Assembly (NCBI GenBank): GCA_964653045.1
Contig: CAZZBW010000006.1
Span: forward strand, 1 to 55,155
Reading direction: 5' to 3'
DNA: 55,155 bases
Source: DAOOPX01 sp964653045
Lineage (GTDB): Bacteria; Patescibacteriota; Microgenomatia; UBA1400; PJMF01
In this document: piece by piece, positions 53,961 through 55,155 of the stretch
Numbering within the stretch: position 1 is the stretch's first letter
Layout of the letters: each line of letters starts with the position of its first letter
Notes under the pieces: generated by a model
What the model was told of the DNA's origin: nothing
The model's input: only the letters and a program-made list of their open reading frames with translations
The model's database searches: none
Translations under genes and position numbers: made by a program

Positions 53961-54878
53961 ATGGCAAAACCACTCTTTTCACTTTCTTATAGTATTGCTC
54001 AGTCACCTGAATTGATCTGGGAAGAATGGCAGAAAACTGATTTTTGGCGCCAAAGTTGGCTTGGCAAAAGCCAGCACTTCTATATTCCTGCTCTTAGCTC
54101 GAAAATTACAGGGACTCTCAAACTTCAACCGCTGCTACCACAATACACTTTCACTTTGAGTAAGTTTCAACCCAATGATTCTCTGGAGTTTACTTTTTCT
54201 TCACTCGTTCAAACATTAACTGTTGCCCTTAGCTTGACCGGGAGCGATCCCACAGTTTTGAATATTTCCGTTAATTCTTATACCAACTCCTCACCTTCTG
54301 GTTTAATTTTTGATTGGCTAGCCAAGCCGTACTTTCGCCAATATTCTGATCGAGTGGCATACCTCTGCCGCGAGCTGCAAGTAGAAGAAACGAAAGAAAT
54401 AACCACTCAATTTTCAGAACAGTCACCATCCACAGACTCAAGTGCTCCAATTTTCCCTAGTGATGGATTTTTTATGTGGCACTTGATTAATAATTGGCAA
54501 AATCAGCTAGATTTAGCACTAAAAAACTTTCACTTAACTTCTACTCAGTGGCTGCTACTGTTCAATTTGGTCAAAATGAATGAATCTGGTGAGGAGACAA
54601 CTACTTCTACTCTGGCAAAATCACTTCAACTCCACGAGGTCCATGTGTCGGACGTGATCAAAGTTTTGGTGAAAAAACACCTCGTACATAAACTCAAACT
54701 CCAGAGTGACCAACGCAAATTCAAGCTCACCGCGACTTCTCAGGGCAAATTGCTGGCTGTTGAAGCACACACCACCGTCATTCAAACCGAGCGCAAGTTT
54801 TTCTCTTCTCTCATGGGCTCAGAGCGCCAGCAATTTGCTCGGCTAATTACAAAACTGGCACAACCTCAAGGTAATTAA
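53961..54878 (+). CDS. SRPBCC (START-like) - MarR winged-helix fusion regulator
   Basis: 305 aa. Residues 1-145 have an SRPBCC/AHSA1-like fold (SYSIAQSPELIWEEWQKTDFWRQSWLG ... LKLQPLLPQYTFTLSKFQPNDSLEFTFSS ... WLAKPYFRQYSDRVAYLCREL), able to hold a hydrophobic ligand. Residues 170-300 form a MarR-type winged helix (FHLTSTQWLLLFNLVKMNESGEETTTSTLAKSLQLHEVHVSDVIKVLVKKHLVHKLKLQSDQRKFKLTATSQGKLL). A one-component sensor is inferred: the ligand pocket controls DNA binding to the two-site operator in its own promoter. No ribosome-binding site is visible. Confidence 0.7.
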   Translation: MAKPLFSLSYSIAQSPELIWEEWQKTDFWRQSWLGKSQHFYIPALSSKITGTLKLQPLLPQYTFTLSKFQPNDSLEFTFSSLVQTLTVALSLTGSDPTVLNISVNSYTNSSPSGLIFDWLAKPYFRQYSDRVAYLCRELQVEETKEITTQFSEQSPSTDSSAPIFPSDGFFMWHLINNWQNQLDLALKNFHLTSTQWLLLFNLVKMNESGEETTTSTLAKSLQLHEVHVSDVIKVLVKKHLVHKLKLQSDQRKFKLTATSQGKLLAVEAHTTVIQTERKFFSSLMGSERQQFARLITKLAQPQGN

Positions 54879-54881
54879 TCA

Positions 54882-55155
54882 TCAAACCAGTTCACTACCA
54901 ACAAATTCAAGATTTGACTCATCAATTTCGCTTGCTCTCTGCCATAAATTCATAAAGTATCGGCTGAAAGCCACGCCCAATGATTCATTATCAAACTCAA
55001 CTACTACTCGCTGGTCGGTTTGAGTTGGATTGTTGACCGCCAAAAGCACATGCTTTTGATCAACTACTACCAAGTGATATCCAGATTCTGGATAATGCTT
55101 GACTGCCCAACCCATTTGAATATATGAATGTAATAAGTCATAGTTAAAACGGGTT
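54882..55155 (-). CDS. C-terminal part of a gene cut by the window edge, regulator-like
   Basis: The frame stays open to the window end, so the start is outside. The readable 91 residues include SYIQMGWAVKHYPESGYHLVVVDQKHVLLAVNNPTQTDQRVVVEFDNESLGVAFSRYFMNLWQRASEID, the pattern of the PLD-like effector domain at the end of TrmB-type regulators (HLVVVDxKxVLLAV ... FMNLWxRA). The in-frame ATG at 55115 is probably internal. Convergent with the SRPBCC-MarR gene, 3 nt between stops. Confidence 0.55.
   Translation of the reverse strand, partial: TRFNYDLLHSYIQMGWAVKHYPESGYHLVVVDQKHVLLAVNNPTQTDQRVVVEFDNESLGVAFSRYFMNLWQRASEIDESNLEFVGSELV

Noticed and set aside
1..55155. Alternative genetic code (TGA as Gly, as in some CPR groups)
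   Set aside because: TGA ends many genes in normal places (thyA, nadD, mreB, leader peptide) and is not found inside conserved domains.

Overview
The window looks like a chromosomal segment of a Candidate Phyla Radiation (Patescibacteria) bacterium, most likely of the Microgenomates group. This is inferred from the gene style (small bacterial core genes, single-membrane-segment surface proteins with Pro/Thr linkers, cohesin/dockerin domains, an O-antigen-ligase/TPR protein, very short gene spacing); no 16S rRNA gene is present to prove it. The code is standard: TGA is used as stop and the only Trp tRNA has anticodon CCA.

Layout. 0.1-3.3 kb: four small envelope/surface proteins. 3.3-4.8 kb: a cupin gene and an IS481-like element that sits on the very end of recR. 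4.8-11.9 kb: a DNA-precursor neighbourhood (recR, tmk, HD phosphohydrolase, DHFR-like, Maf-like, nucleotidyltransferase, dCMP-deaminase-like, HIT, thyA). 11.9-12.5 kb: a Phd/RelE toxin-antitoxin pair with a palindromic operator. 12.5-17.2 kb: nadE-nadD, topA, dprA. 17.3-21.4 kb: the cell-shape operon mreB-mreC-mreD-mrdA. 21.4-30.7 kb: a Pro-rich protein, an O-antigen ligase-like protein, def-fmt, rpmB, a site-2 protease, cysS, a SIMPL protein and two low-complexity proteins. 30.7-34.3 kb: tRNA-Trp with a broken copy of itself 0.9 kb away, a glycosyltransferase-like gene, rpmG, and tRNA-Thr/Tyr/Thr. 34.3-41.5 kb: galU and a four-gene surface cluster (plant-type LRR plus dockerin-like, small anchored protein, cohesin-like with sortase-type tail, LRR plus Cys-rich repeats). 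41.5-51.3 kb: secE-nusG-rplK-rplA and rplJ-rplL, split apart by an inserted block that carries thrS and a large unknown gene. 51.3-55.2 kb: VTT membrane protein, CDGSH protein, small HTH, WecG/TagA glycosyltransferase, an SRPBCC-MarR fusion and a truncated gene at the edge.

The strongest unexpected signals are four. (1) The chromosome is full of long perfect inverted repeats inside coding sequence: 16 with arms of 12-16 bp and loops of 0-24 nt, plus about a dozen with 10-11 bp arms, all of different sequence. (2) Upstream of thrS there is a complete classical transcription attenuator: a 15-codon leader peptide containing five Thr codons, a terminator and an overlapping antiterminator. (3) Many genes have a -10 box 6-9 nt before the start codon, which predicts widespread leaderless mRNAs. 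(4) A two-site operator of about 35 bp occurs in front of the SRPBCC-MarR gene and again 23 kb away.

How the genes work together: dCMP deaminase, ThyA, a DHFR-like enzyme and Tmk would give a route to dTDP; NadD and NadE complete NAD; MreBCD and PBP2 direct lateral wall growth; GalU, WecG/TagA, the GT-B-like protein and the O-antigen ligase suggest a surface polysaccharide; and the 35-41 kb cluster suggests a protein layer or adhesion complex held by cohesin-dockerin contacts.
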